DNA from: Variovorax sp. PMC12
GTDB lineage: Bacteria > Pseudomonadota > Gammaproteobacteria > Burkholderiales > Burkholderiaceae_C
Length of the DNA: 64,000 nt
Reading direction: 5' to 3'
Assembly: GCF_003019815.1 (NCBI RefSeq)
Contig: NZ_CP027773.1
Span: 4,180,501 to 4,244,500, forward strand
Shown here: piece by piece, positions 28,168-35,868 of the stretch
Numbering within the stretch: position 1 is the stretch's first letter
Layout: each line of letters begins with the position of its first letter
Notes under the pieces: model-generated
Seen by the model: only the letters and a program-made list of their open reading frames with translations
What the model was told of the DNA's origin: nothing
Databases searched by the model: none
Made by a program: the position numbers and the translations under genes

Positions 28168-28200
28168 ATCTTGACGGTATATCGTTAATATATTTAAAGT
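28168..28200 (+). promoter_or_regulatory. AT-rich promoter/operator region of the hydroxyproline operon
   Basis: A block with strikingly low GC (TTGACGGTATATCG then TTAATATATTTAAAG) in a GC-rich region. It holds a -35-like TTGACG (28171-28176) and a dyad TATAT / ATATA around CGTTA (28179-28193). FadR-type GntR regulators bind such short AT-rich dyads; the operon encodes a GntR protein as its last gene, so this is a reasonable operator candidate. A good -10 at the right spacing is not obvious (TTAAAG at 17 bp). Confidence 0.5.
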
Positions 28201-28239
28201 GCGACGCTTCCACACCGCACATCCACAAGGAGCGACCAA

Positions 28240-29154
28240 GTGAGCAATCCCCGCTGGCAAGGCATCTTTCCCGCCGTCACCACCAAGTTCCACGCCGACG
28301 AGAGCATCGATGCCGAAGGCACCGCCCGGCACATCGACTTCCAGATCCGCAACGGCATCCACGGCCTCGTCACCTGCGGCTCGCTCGGCGAAGCCAGCAC
28401 GCTCACGCTGGAAGAAAAGCTGCAGGTTGCGAAGATCGCGCTGGAGGCCGCCGACGGCCGCATCCCGGTGCTTGCCAACGTGTCGGAAACCAGCACCCGG
28501 GAGGCGCTGCGCTACGTGGACGGCGCCAACAAGCTCGGCGTGGCCGGCTTCATGGTGATGCCCTCGGTGATCTACGTGGCCGACGCGCGCGAGGCCATGC
28601 TCAACGTGCGCACCATCGCCAACGCGGCGCAGAAACCCATCATGGTCTACAACAACCCGGTGGCCTACCGCGTCGACCTGAAGCCGCAGCACATGGTCGA
28701 GCTGGCCGACTGCGAATGGATCGCGGCCATCAAGGAAAGCACCGACGACATCCGCCGCATCACCGACCTGCGCAACACCGTGGGCGACCGCTACCAGCTG
28801 TTCCTGGGCGTGGACGACCTCGCCTACGAAGGCCTCGCACTCGGCTGCGACGGGCTGCTGGCCGGCGTCGGCTGCGCCTTCCCGCGCGAGACCGTGGCGC
28901 TGTACGACCTGATGAAGGCCGGCAAGTTCGCCGAAGCGCTCAAGCTCTACCAGTGGATGACGCCCATGCTGCACCTCGACGTGTCGACCAAGCTGGTGCA
29001 GAACCTCAAGCTCATCGACGTGCTGGTGGGCGTGGGCACCGAGCACATGCGCCGCCCGCGCCTGCCGCTGATCGGCGCCGAGCGCGAGTTCATCGAAGGC
29101 ATCGTGAAGAAGGCGCTCGCGAGCCGGCCTGTTCAATACCAGTCGGTCATGTAA
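28240..29154 (+). CDS. DHDPS/NAL family lyase, likely 1-pyrroline-4-hydroxy-2-carboxylate deaminase
   Basis: A 304-residue class I TIM-barrel lyase. Seen: FPAVTTKFHADESID at the start, the GGS-type loop GLVTCGSLGEASTLT, the Tyr of MVYNNPVAYRVD and the Schiff-base Lys in IAAIKESTDDIRRIT. Sequence alone only says DHDPS/NAL family. The neighbours (hydroxyproline epimerase and D-hydroxyproline oxidase) argue for the deaminase that makes alpha-ketoglutarate semialdehyde in hydroxyproline breakdown. The start is GTG with AAGGAG seven bases before it. First gene of the operon. Confidence 0.78.
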   Translation: MSNPRWQGIFPAVTTKFHADESIDAEGTARHIDFQIRNGIHGLVTCGSLGEASTLTLEEKLQVAKIALEAADGRIPVLANVSETSTREALRYVDGANKLGVAGFMVMPSVIYVADAREAMLNVRTIANAAQKPIMVYNNPVAYRVDLKPQHMVELADCEWIAAIKESTDDIRRITDLRNTVGDRYQLFLGVDDLAYEGLALGCDGLLAGVGCAFPRETVALYDLMKAGKFAEALKLYQWMTPMLHLDVSTKLVQNLKLIDVLVGVGTEHMRRPRLPLIGAEREFIEGIVKKALASRPVQYQSVM

Positions 29155-29205
29155 TAACCGCACGGCCTCGCGTTTTTCATCGTCCCCAACCCAGCAGGAA
29201 GAAGC

Positions 29206-30339
29206 ATGAAGACAAAAGCAAGCATGGTTTCGTTTCTCGGACTCGCGGCCCTCGCCCTTGCAGGCCAGGCGCATGCGCAGGAGCAGGTGGTCAAGATCGG
29301 CCACAGCGGCCCGCTTTCGGGCCCCAACGCCTTCGCGGGCAAGGACAATGAAAACGGCGTGCGCCTGGCCGTGGAGGAGCTCAACGCGAAGAAGCTCGTG
29401 GTCGGCGGCAAGACGCTCAAGTTCGAGCTGGTCTCCGAAGACGACCAGTGCGACGCCAAGACCGGCGTGAGCGTGGCGCAGAAGTTCGTGGACGACGGCG
29501 TGAAGTTCGTCATGGGCCCTTACTGCTCCGGCGTGGCCATTCCGGCCTCGCGCATCTACAGCGACGGCGGCGTGCTGCTCTCCACCGTGGGCACCAACCC
29601 CAAGGTCACGCAGGGCGGCTACAAGAACCTCTACCGCATCATCGCCAGCGACAACCAGATCGGCGGCGCGATGGCGGTCTATGCGGCCAAGGTGCTCAAG
29701 GTCAAGAAGGTCGGCGTGATCGACGACCGCACGGCCTTCGGCCAGGGCCTGGCGGAAGAATTCACCAAGGAAGCCAAGGCGCAGGGCCTGAGCGTGGTCG
29801 GCCAGGAGTTCACCACCGACAAGGCCGTCGACTTCACTGCCATCCTCACCAACATGAAGGCCAAGGCGCCCGAAGCCATCTTCTTCGGCGGCTATGCGCC
29901 GCAGGCCGCGCCCATGGCCCGCCAGATGAAGCAGCTGGCCGTGGCCGGCAAGCTGCTGGGCGGCGACACCGTCTGCAGCCCCGCCACCGGCAAGCTCGGC
30001 GGCGACGCGGTCAACGACGTGGTGTTCTGCGCGCAGGGCGGCTCCATCCTCGAGAAGGCGCAGAGCGGCCCGGCGTTCAAGGAGAAGTTCAAGAAGCGCT
30101 TCAACATCGATGCCGACGCCTACGCCGCCTCGTACTACGACCAGGTGATGTTCATCGGCGAGTCGATGAAGAAGGCCAACTCCATCGACCCCGACAAGGT
30201 CGGCGCCGAGCTCTACAAGACCACCTACAAGGGCGTGGCCGCCACCTACGCCTACGACGACAAGGGCAACATGAAGCAGGCGCCGATCACGGTGTTCACC
30301 TTCAAGAACGCCGCGCCCGTTCCCCTGGCCAGCTACTGA
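29206..30339 (+). CDS. Branched-chain amino-acid type ABC substrate-binding protein (no permease nearby)
   Basis: A 377-residue periplasmic protein of the Leu/Ile/Val-binding family. Signal peptide MKTKASMVSFLGLAALALA with cleavage after AHAQ. Type I periplasmic-binding fold: VVKIGHSGPLSGPNAFAGKD and VMGPYCSGVAIPASR with the usual ligand residues, then VGVIDDRTAFGQGLAEEF. It lies inside the hydroxyproline operon, so hydroxyproline or proline is the likely ligand. No LivH/M/G/F genes are present in the window, so it must use a transport complex encoded elsewhere. Confidence 0.88.
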   Translation: MKTKASMVSFLGLAALALAGQAHAQEQVVKIGHSGPLSGPNAFAGKDNENGVRLAVEELNAKKLVVGGKTLKFELVSEDDQCDAKTGVSVAQKFVDDGVKFVMGPYCSGVAIPASRIYSDGGVLLSTVGTNPKVTQGGYKNLYRIIASDNQIGGAMAVYAAKVLKVKKVGVIDDRTAFGQGLAEEFTKEAKAQGLSVVGQEFTTDKAVDFTAILTNMKAKAPEAIFFGGYAPQAAPMARQMKQLAVAGKLLGGDTVCSPATGKLGGDAVNDVVFCAQGGSILEKAQSGPAFKEKFKKRFNIDADAYAASYYDQVMFIGESMKKANSIDPDKVGAELYKTTYKGVAATYAYDDKGNMKQAPITVFTFKNAAPVPLASY

Positions 30340-30353
30340 TGGGGCCCGGCCGC

Positions 30354-31289
30354 ATGCAACGCATCCAGGTCATCGACTCGCACACGGGCGGCGAGCCCAC
30401 GCGCCTTGTGATCGGCGGGTTCCCCGATCTGGGCGGCGGCAGCATGGCCGAGCGCCGCGCGCTGCTGGCCGAGCGGCACGACAAATGGCGCGCCGCCGCC
30501 GTGCTGGAGCCGCGCGGCAGCGACGTGGTGGTGGGCGCGCTGCTGTGCGAGCCCGTGTCGCCCGACGCCGCCGCCGGCGTGATCTTCTTCAACAACGCCG
30601 GCTACCTCGGCATGTGCGGCCACGGCACCATCGGGCTGGTCGCGAGCCTGGCGCACATGGGGCGCATCGGCGTGGGCGAGCACCGCATCGAGACGCCCGT
30701 GGGCACGGTCACGACCACGCTGCACGAAGACGGCTCGGTGAGCGTGCGCAACGTGCCGGCCTACCGGCACCTGCGGCAGGTGGCGGTCGAGCTGCCGGGC
30801 CACGGCGTCGTGCGTGGCGACGTGGCCTGGGGCGGCAACTGGTTCTTCCTGGTGAGCGAACACGGCCAGCGCGTGGCCAGCGACAACCTCGCGGCGCTGA
30901 CCGACTACACCGCCGCTTTGCGCCGCGCACTGGCGGCGCAGGGCATCACCGGCGCGGACGGCGCGGAGATCGACCACATCGAACTCTTCGCCGACGACAG
31001 CGAAGGCGCCGACAGCCGCAATTTCGTGCTGTGCCCCGGCAACGCCTACGACCGCTCGCCCTGCGGCACCGGCACCAGCGCCAAGATCGCCTGCCTCGCG
31101 GCCGACGGCAAGCTCGCGCCGGGCGCGGTGTGGACGCAGGCCAGCGTGATCGGCAGCCGCTTCGAGGCCAGCTACGCGATGGACGGCGACAAGGTCATTC
31201 CCACGCTGCGCGGCCGCGCGCACATCAGCGCGGAGGCCACACTGCTGATCGACGACGGCGATCCCTTCGGCTGGGGCATCCGGCTCTGA
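30354..31289 (+). CDS. 4-hydroxyproline 2-epimerase
   Basis: A 311-residue proline-racemase-fold enzyme that turns trans-4-hydroxy-L-proline into cis-4-hydroxy-D-proline. Both catalytic cysteines are present: Cys88 in GYLGMCGHGT and Cys237 in RSPCGTGTSAK. In Pseudomonas enzymes they are at 88 and 236, which supports the ATG at 30354 over an in-frame ATG at 30339. The substrate loop SHTGGEPTRL is at residues 9-18. The two-cysteine pattern separates it from the trans-3-hydroxyproline dehydratase relatives. It starts 14 bp after the receptor gene. Confidence 0.92.
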   Translation: MQRIQVIDSHTGGEPTRLVIGGFPDLGGGSMAERRALLAERHDKWRAAAVLEPRGSDVVVGALLCEPVSPDAAAGVIFFNNAGYLGMCGHGTIGLVASLAHMGRIGVGEHRIETPVGTVTTTLHEDGSVSVRNVPAYRHLRQVAVELPGHGVVRGDVAWGGNWFFLVSEHGQRVASDNLAALTDYTAALRRALAAQGITGADGAEIDHIELFADDSEGADSRNFVLCPGNAYDRSPCGTGTSAKIACLAADGKLAPGAVWTQASVIGSRFEASYAMDGDKVIPTLRGRAHISAEATLLIDDGDPFGWGIRL

Positions 31290-31300
31290 CGCCGGGCGGC

Positions 31301-32404
31301 ATGGACGCGGATGTCATCGTCATCGGCGCCGGCATCGTCGGCGCGGCGTGCGCGCATGCGCTCGCGCAGGCGGGGCTGCAGGTGCTGGTGCTCGATGCGC
31401 GCACCGGCGGCGCCACCGGCGCGGGCATGGGCCACCTCGTGGTGATGGACGACAACGCGGCCGAGCTGGAACTGAGCCGGCGTTCGGTCGCGCAATGGCG
31501 CGCGCTGGCGCCGCGCATGAGCGAAGACTGCGCCTACAGCCCCTGCGGCACGCTCTGGATCGCGGCCAACGACGAAGAAATGGCCGAGGCCGAACGCAAG
31601 CACCAGCGTCTGCATGCGCACGGCATCGACAGCCGCCTGCTGACGGCGGGCGAACTGGCGAGCGCGGAGCCCGCCTTGCGCAAGGGCCTGGCCGGTGCGC
31701 TCGAAGTGCCTGGCGACGGCATCCTCTATGCGCCCAACGCGGCGCGCTGGCTGCTCGCGCAGGCCGCGGATTCGGTGCGCGTCGAACATGCAAAGGTCGC
31801 CGCCATCCAGGATGACGGCACCCTGCGGCTCGCCGACGGCAGCAGTCGCCGCGCGCCGCAGATCGTGCTCGCCAACGGCATCCAGGCCACGACGCTGTGC
31901 CCCGAACTCCCGATCCGCCCGAAGAAGGGCCACCTGCTGATCACCGACCGCTATCCGGGCACCGTGCACCACCAGCTCGTCGAGCTCGGCTACGTGACCA
32001 GCGCGCACCACAGCGACGGCGATTCGGTCGCCTTCAACGTGCAGCCGCGCCCCACCGGGCAACTGCTGGTGGGCTCGTCGCGACAGTTCGACACCACCGA
32101 CCCGGCGGTCGAGGCGCCGATGCTGGCGCGCATGCTCCAGCGCACGCTCGACTACCTCCCGGGGCTCGCCAACCTCAACGCCGTGCGTTCATGGACCGGC
32201 ATGCGCGCCGCGTCGCCCGACGGCCTGCCGTTGCTGGGCAGGCATCCGTGGCGCGAGAAGCTCTGGCTCGCGGTCGGCCACGAAGGCCTCGGCGTGACGA
32301 CCGCGCCGGGCAGCGCGCAAGTGCTCGCCGCGCTGATGACCGGCGCCAGGCCCGATTTCGACCCGGCGCCCTATGCGCCGCGCGGCCTGCGAGGCATGGC
32401 ATGA
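31301..32404 (+). CDS. FAD-dependent oxidoreductase (DAO family), D-hydroxyproline dehydrogenase subunit
   Basis: A 367-residue DAO-fold flavoprotein. FAD-binding motif: DVIVIGAGIVGAACAHALAQ at 4-23; later QPRPTGQLLVGSSRQF and MRAASPDGLPLLGRHP, typical of sarcosine oxidase beta-like and D-amino-acid dehydrogenase subunits. With the next two genes (a small 2Fe-2S protein and an FAD/Fe-S subunit) it makes a heteromeric oxidase like the hydroxyproline-type HcnABC/SoxAB complexes. It is expected to oxidise cis-4-hydroxy-D-proline to the pyrroline. Its stop overlaps the next start. Confidence 0.88.
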   Translation: MDADVIVIGAGIVGAACAHALAQAGLQVLVLDARTGGATGAGMGHLVVMDDNAAELELSRRSVAQWRALAPRMSEDCAYSPCGTLWIAANDEEMAEAERKHQRLHAHGIDSRLLTAGELASAEPALRKGLAGALEVPGDGILYAPNAARWLLAQAADSVRVEHAKVAAIQDDGTLRLADGSSRRAPQIVLANGIQATTLCPELPIRPKKGHLLITDRYPGTVHHQLVELGYVTSAHHSDGDSVAFNVQPRPTGQLLVGSSRQFDTTDPAVEAPMLARMLQRTLDYLPGLANLNAVRSWTGMRAASPDGLPLLGRHPWREKLWLAVGHEGLGVTTAPGSAQVLAALMTGARPDFDPAPYAPRGLRGMA

Positions 32405-32655
32405 GCGCCCACACCCTGCTGCACATCGACGGGCATCTGGTCCGCGTGAAGACGGGCAGCTCGGTGGCCGCGGCATTGCGCGTGGCCGATGGCGGCGGCA
32501 TGGGCGCCGCGCGCACCTCGGTCACGAGGCAGCCGCGCGCGCCGTTCTGCGGCATGGGCGTGTGCCAGGAATGCCGCGTGCTGGTCGACGGCCGCCGCAG
32601 GCTCGCCTGCCAGACCGTGTGCGCCGAGGGCATGCGCGTGGAGACGACGGAATGA
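32401..32655 (+). CDS. Small (2Fe-2S)-binding subunit of D-hydroxyproline dehydrogenase
   Basis: An 84-residue ferredoxin-like protein. The cluster ligands are in FCGMGVCQECRVLVDG and LACQT (C-x4-C-x2-C ... C), the sarcosine-oxidase alpha N-terminal type. Here it is a separate protein. It overlaps both neighbours by four bases (ATGA on each side), so the three oxidase genes are translated in step. It passes electrons within the complex. Confidence 0.88.
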   Translation: MSAHTLLHIDGHLVRVKTGSSVAAALRVADGGGMGAARTSVTRQPRAPFCGMGVCQECRVLVDGRRRLACQTVCAEGMRVETTE

Positions 32656-33950
32656 CCGGCATCGCGACGGACAGCTGCGACCTGCTGGTCGTCGGCGCCG
32701 GGCCGGCCGGCATGGCGGCGGCCGTGGCGGCCGCGCCGAGCGGCGCATCCATCGTCGTGATCGACGACAACCCCGCGCCCGGCGGGCAGATCTGGCGCGA
32801 CGGCCCCGGCGCCGCCCTGCCGCCAGCGGCGCGCAAGTGGCGCGACGCGCTCGCCGCGCACGCGAACATCCGCGTGCGCAGCGGCACGCGCATCGTCGCC
32901 ATCGCCGCACCCGACGAACTGCTGCTCGAAGACGCTGGCGGCGCGACGCGCATGGCGTGGCGCAAGCTCATTCTCTGCACCGGCGCGCGCGAACTGCTGC
33001 TGCCCTTCCCCGGCTGGACGCTGCCCGGCGTGACGGGCGCGGGCGGCCTGCAGGCGCTCGTCAAGGCGGGCATGCCTGTCGAGGGTGAACGCATCGTCAT
33101 CGCGGGCAGCGGGCCGCTGCTTCTTGCCGCCGCAGCAACCGCACGCGCGGCAGGCGCGAAGGTGCTGCGCATCGCCGAGCAGGCGTCGTTCGCAGCGGTC
33201 GCGCGCTTCGGCGCCAGCCTGGCGCGCTGGCCGGGCAAGGCCGCGCAGGCCGTGACGCTGGCCGACGCCGGCTATCGAACCTCGTCGCGCATCGTCTCCG
33301 TGCATGGCGCGGCGCAGGTCGAATCGGTCCGGCTGCTGCAAGGCGGCAAGGAAGCCGACATCGCCTGCGACCGCGTGGCCTGCGGCTTCGGCCTCACGCC
33401 CAACACGCAGCTCGGGCAGCTGCTCGGCTGCGCACTCGCGCCCGTCGGCGGCGGCACGCAGGCCCTGTCGGTCGATGCAAGGCAGGCCACCAGCGTCCAC
33501 GGCATCTACGCCGCCGGCGAATGCACCGGCTTCGGCGGCAGCGAGCGCGCGCTGGTGCAAGGCGCCATTGCCGGCCACGCCGCCGTGGGCAACGAGCGCG
33601 CGGCGAAAGCCCTCGAAAGCGAGCGCACCCGCTGGAACGCCTTCGCGGCGCAGCTGCACCGCGCTTTCGCGCTGGCCGACGCCATCAGGCGCATGCCGCA
33701 GGCCGACACGCTCGTCTGCCGCTGCGAGGACGTTCCGTTCTCCGCACTGGTCGGCTGCACCGGCTGGACCGACGCCAAGCTGCACCGCCGCTGCGGCATG
33801 GGCGCCTGCCAGGGCCGCGTCTGCGGCGATGCGGCGCAGTTCCTCTTCGGCTGGACGCCGCCCGCGCCCAGGCCGCCGCTGTCGCCGGTCCGCATCGCGA
33901 CGCTGGCGGGCCTGGTGGACACAGCGGACCCGGTGGACGCCCGACAATGA
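32652..33950 (+). CDS. FAD/NAD-binding oxidoreductase with C-terminal Fe-S motif, D-hydroxyproline dehydrogenase subunit
   Basis: A 432-residue pyridine nucleotide-disulfide oxidoreductase-like flavoprotein. Seen: DLLVVGAGPAGMAAAVAAA at the N-terminus, IVIAGSGPLLLAAAATARA in the middle (second dinucleotide fold), IYAAGECTGFGG, and a C-terminal cysteine cluster (VCRCEDV ... CGMGACQGRVC) typical of BFD-like [2Fe-2S] motifs. This matches the alpha-type subunit of the HcnABC/hydroxyproline dehydrogenase group. Overlaps its neighbours by four bases at each end. Confidence 0.88.
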   Translation: MTGIATDSCDLLVVGAGPAGMAAAVAAAPSGASIVVIDDNPAPGGQIWRDGPGAALPPAARKWRDALAAHANIRVRSGTRIVAIAAPDELLLEDAGGATRMAWRKLILCTGARELLLPFPGWTLPGVTGAGGLQALVKAGMPVEGERIVIAGSGPLLLAAAATARAAGAKVLRIAEQASFAAVARFGASLARWPGKAAQAVTLADAGYRTSSRIVSVHGAAQVESVRLLQGGKEADIACDRVACGFGLTPNTQLGQLLGCALAPVGGGTQALSVDARQATSVHGIYAAGECTGFGGSERALVQGAIAGHAAVGNERAAKALESERTRWNAFAAQLHRAFALADAIRRMPQADTLVCRCEDVPFSALVGCTGWTDAKLHRRCGMGACQGRVCGDAAQFLFGWTPPAPRPPLSPVRIATLAGLVDTADPVDARQ

Positions 33951-34645
33951 CGCCGCAGCATCCGCACAAGAACACCATGGCCGCCCCGAAGACCGATTCC
34001 CGCCCCCCGCCCAAGCGCCGCGCCGCCGACCTCGCCTACGACGCCATTGAAACGCTGCTGTCCACCGTGCAGCTCGAGCCGGGCAGCCAGATCGCCGAGG
34101 CCGACCTGGCCGAACGCACCGGGCTCGGCCGCACGCCGGTGCGCGAGGCGCTGATGCGCATGGTGTCGATCGGCCTCATCGTGCAGCAGCCGCGCCGGGG
34201 CCTGCTGGTGTCGACCATCGACCTGGCCGACCACCTCGACGTGATCCTCACGCGGCGCGTGCTCGAACGGCTGATTGCCGCGTGCTCCGCGCGCCGCGCC
34301 ACCGCGCAGCAGCGCACGGCCATCGTGCATTGCGCCGAGATGATGGTCGAGGCCGCGGGCCGCGGCGACCTCAACGACTACATGAAGGCCGACCGCGCGC
34401 TCGACCTCGTCAACCACCAGGCGAGCCACAACGATTCGGCGGTGAAGGCCGTGGTGCCGCTGATCGTGCAGTGCCGGCGCTTCTGGTACGCCTACCAGCA
34501 CGAGGGCGAGATCGTCGAGGGCGCGAACGCGCACCTCGAACTGGCGCAGGGCATCGCCACCGGCGACGAGGCCGCCGCCATTGCCGGCGCCGACCGGCTG
34601 ATGGACTACCTCGAAGTGTTCGCGCGCAAGATCATCGACAGGTAG
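33947..34645 (+). CDS. GntR-family (FadR/FCD) regulator of the hydroxyproline operon
   Basis: A 232-residue regulator: winged helix at about 25-92 (RRAADLAYDAIETLL, GSQIAEADLAERTGLGRTPVREAL) and an FCD effector domain (about 105-225). The ATG overlaps the stop of the oxidase (ATGA), so it is translated as part of the operon; an alternative start is at residue 11 (MAAPKTD). Regulators at the end of their own operon often autoregulate, here probably through the AT-rich block at 28168-28200. The ligand would be hydroxyproline or a downstream product. Confidence 0.86.
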   Translation: MTPQHPHKNTMAAPKTDSRPPPKRRAADLAYDAIETLLSTVQLEPGSQIAEADLAERTGLGRTPVREALMRMVSIGLIVQQPRRGLLVSTIDLADHLDVILTRRVLERLIAACSARRATAQQRTAIVHCAEMMVEAAGRGDLNDYMKADRALDLVNHQASHNDSAVKAVVPLIVQCRRFWYAYQHEGEIVEGANAHLELAQGIATGDEAAAIAGADRLMDYLEVFARKIIDR

Positions 34646-34655
34646 GCCCCGCCGG

Positions 34656-34877
34656 TCAGCTGCCCGCCGCGCGCCGCCGCTGCCGCAGCACCGTCGCGCT
34701 CTCGCCGCCCTGGCCCCAGTTGTCGGGGTCGATCTCGTCGATCAGCACCGTCACGTCTTCGGGCCGCTTGCCCAGCACCTCCTGCAGCAGCCTGGTGGCG
34801 CCGGCGATCAGCGCGGCCTTCTGCTCGCGGGTGGCGGGTTGCTCGCGGCGAGCGAGGCGGATGGTGACGAGGGGCAT
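34656..34877 (-). CDS. 4-oxalocrotonate tautomerase-like protein
   Basis: A 73-residue tautomerase-superfamily protein. The catalytic proline follows the initiator Met (MPLVTIRLA), as in 4-OT, and EQKAALIAGATRLLQEVLGK is the family helix; the rest is DVTVLIDEIDPDNWGQGGES. The DNWG motif is typical of the DmpI/YwhB type. The substrate is unknown. It overlaps the upstream exporter gene by 70 bases, with its start inside that gene's 3' end. Confidence 0.8.
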   Translation of the reverse strand: MPLVTIRLARREQPATREQKAALIAGATRLLQEVLGKRPEDVTVLIDEIDPDNWGQGGESATVLRQRRRAAGS

Positions 34878-35776
34878 GAGCGGATTCCTCCAGAGGGCGT
34901 GGCTGCGTGATTCTGCCAACGCTGCCCGCCGCGCTGCGCACGCTGGCTGAGCCAGATGCTCGCGATCACGATGCCGATGCCCAGCATCTGCCATGCAGAG
35001 AGGCTCTGCCCCAGCAGCGCCCAGCCCAATATCACGGCCGTCACCGGGCTCAGGAAGGCCAGCGGCGCGATCGCCGAGGGCTCCAGCCGGGCCACGCCGC
35101 GGAACCACACGATGTAGGTCAGCGCGGCGCCCACCAGGCCGAGCCAGCCGAAGCCGATCCAGTTGTGCAGCGTGAGCGAGGGCAGCGGCGGCTCCAGCAG
35201 CAGCGCCACCGGCAACAGCAGCAGGCCGCCCGCCGTGAGCTGCCACGCCGTGAAGGTGAGGGCCGACACCGGCGGCTGCCAGCGCCGGCTCAGCACCGTG
35301 CCAAAGGCCATCGACACCGCGGCTGCAATCGCTGCGGCGATGCCGACGGCGTCGAGTGCCGCGTTCGGCGTGAGCACCAGCAGCGCGACCCCGCCGATGC
35401 CCACCACCGCCGCCGCCACCGACAGCGCGCGCACCGGCGCGCCCAAAAAGGCGCCGGCCAGGAACACCACCAGCAGCGGCTGCACTGACGTGATGGTGGC
35501 CGCCACGCCGCCCGGCAGCCGGTACGCCGCCAGGAACAGCATCGCCCACAGCACCGAGAAATTCAGCGCGCCGAGCACGAAGATGCGGCCCCACCATGCG
35601 CGCTCCGGCAGCTTGCGCACGATCAGCATCAACAGCAGCCCGGCTGGCAGCGCGCGCAGCAGCGCCACCGTCAGCGGGTAGCCGGGCGGCAGCAGCTCGG
35701 TCGTGACGATGTAGGTGCTGCCCCAGATCGCGGGTGCTGACGCGGTGAGGAGGACGTCGGTGGTGCGGCTTGTCAT
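34808..35776 (-). CDS. EamA/DMT-superfamily transporter
   Basis: A 322-residue inner-membrane protein with ten predicted helices in two EamA repeats, starting at about 5 and about 150 (WGSTYIVTTELLPPGYP; FGTVLSRRWQPPVSALTFTAWQL). EamA proteins export amino acids, their derivatives or other metabolites. It is divergent from the LysR regulator at 35869, which probably controls it. The C-terminal tail is polar and its last codons overlap the tautomerase gene. Confidence 0.85.
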   Translation of the reverse strand: MTSRTTDVLLTASAPAIWGSTYIVTTELLPPGYPLTVALLRALPAGLLLMLIVRKLPERAWWGRIFVLGALNFSVLWAMLFLAAYRLPGGVAATITSVQPLLVVFLAGAFLGAPVRALSVAAAVVGIGGVALLVLTPNAALDAVGIAAAIAAAVSMAFGTVLSRRWQPPVSALTFTAWQLTAGGLLLLPVALLLEPPLPSLTLHNWIGFGWLGLVGAALTYIVWFRGVARLEPSAIAPLAFLSPVTAVILGWALLGQSLSAWQMLGIGIVIASIWLSQRAQRGGQRWQNHAATPSGGIRSCPSSPSASLAASNPPPASRRPR

Positions 35777-35790
35777 GGGTCGAATCTATG

Positions 35791-35854
35791 GAATTGACCG
35801 CCGGTTGTGAATGTTCGAATAATGAATTGATTCTTTACCGCCAGTCGTCAATTC
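35791..35854. promoter_or_regulatory. Divergent EamA/LysR promoter region with repeats
   Basis: The 92-bp gap holds an 8-bp perfect inverted repeat GAATTGAC (35791-35798) / GTCAATTC (35847-35854). It also holds an imperfect direct repeat ACCGCCGGTTGTGAA (35797-35811) / ACCGCCAGTCGTCAA (35837-35851), 40 bp apart. Both fit two LysR-binding sites flanking the promoter. Confidence 0.5.
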
Positions 35855-35868
35855 GCAGCGTTTCCAGC

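Noticed and set aside
28240..29154. Calling the deaminase gene dapA (lysine pathway)
   Set aside because: The family matches, but the operon is for hydroxyproline catabolism; lysine biosynthesis is unlikely here.
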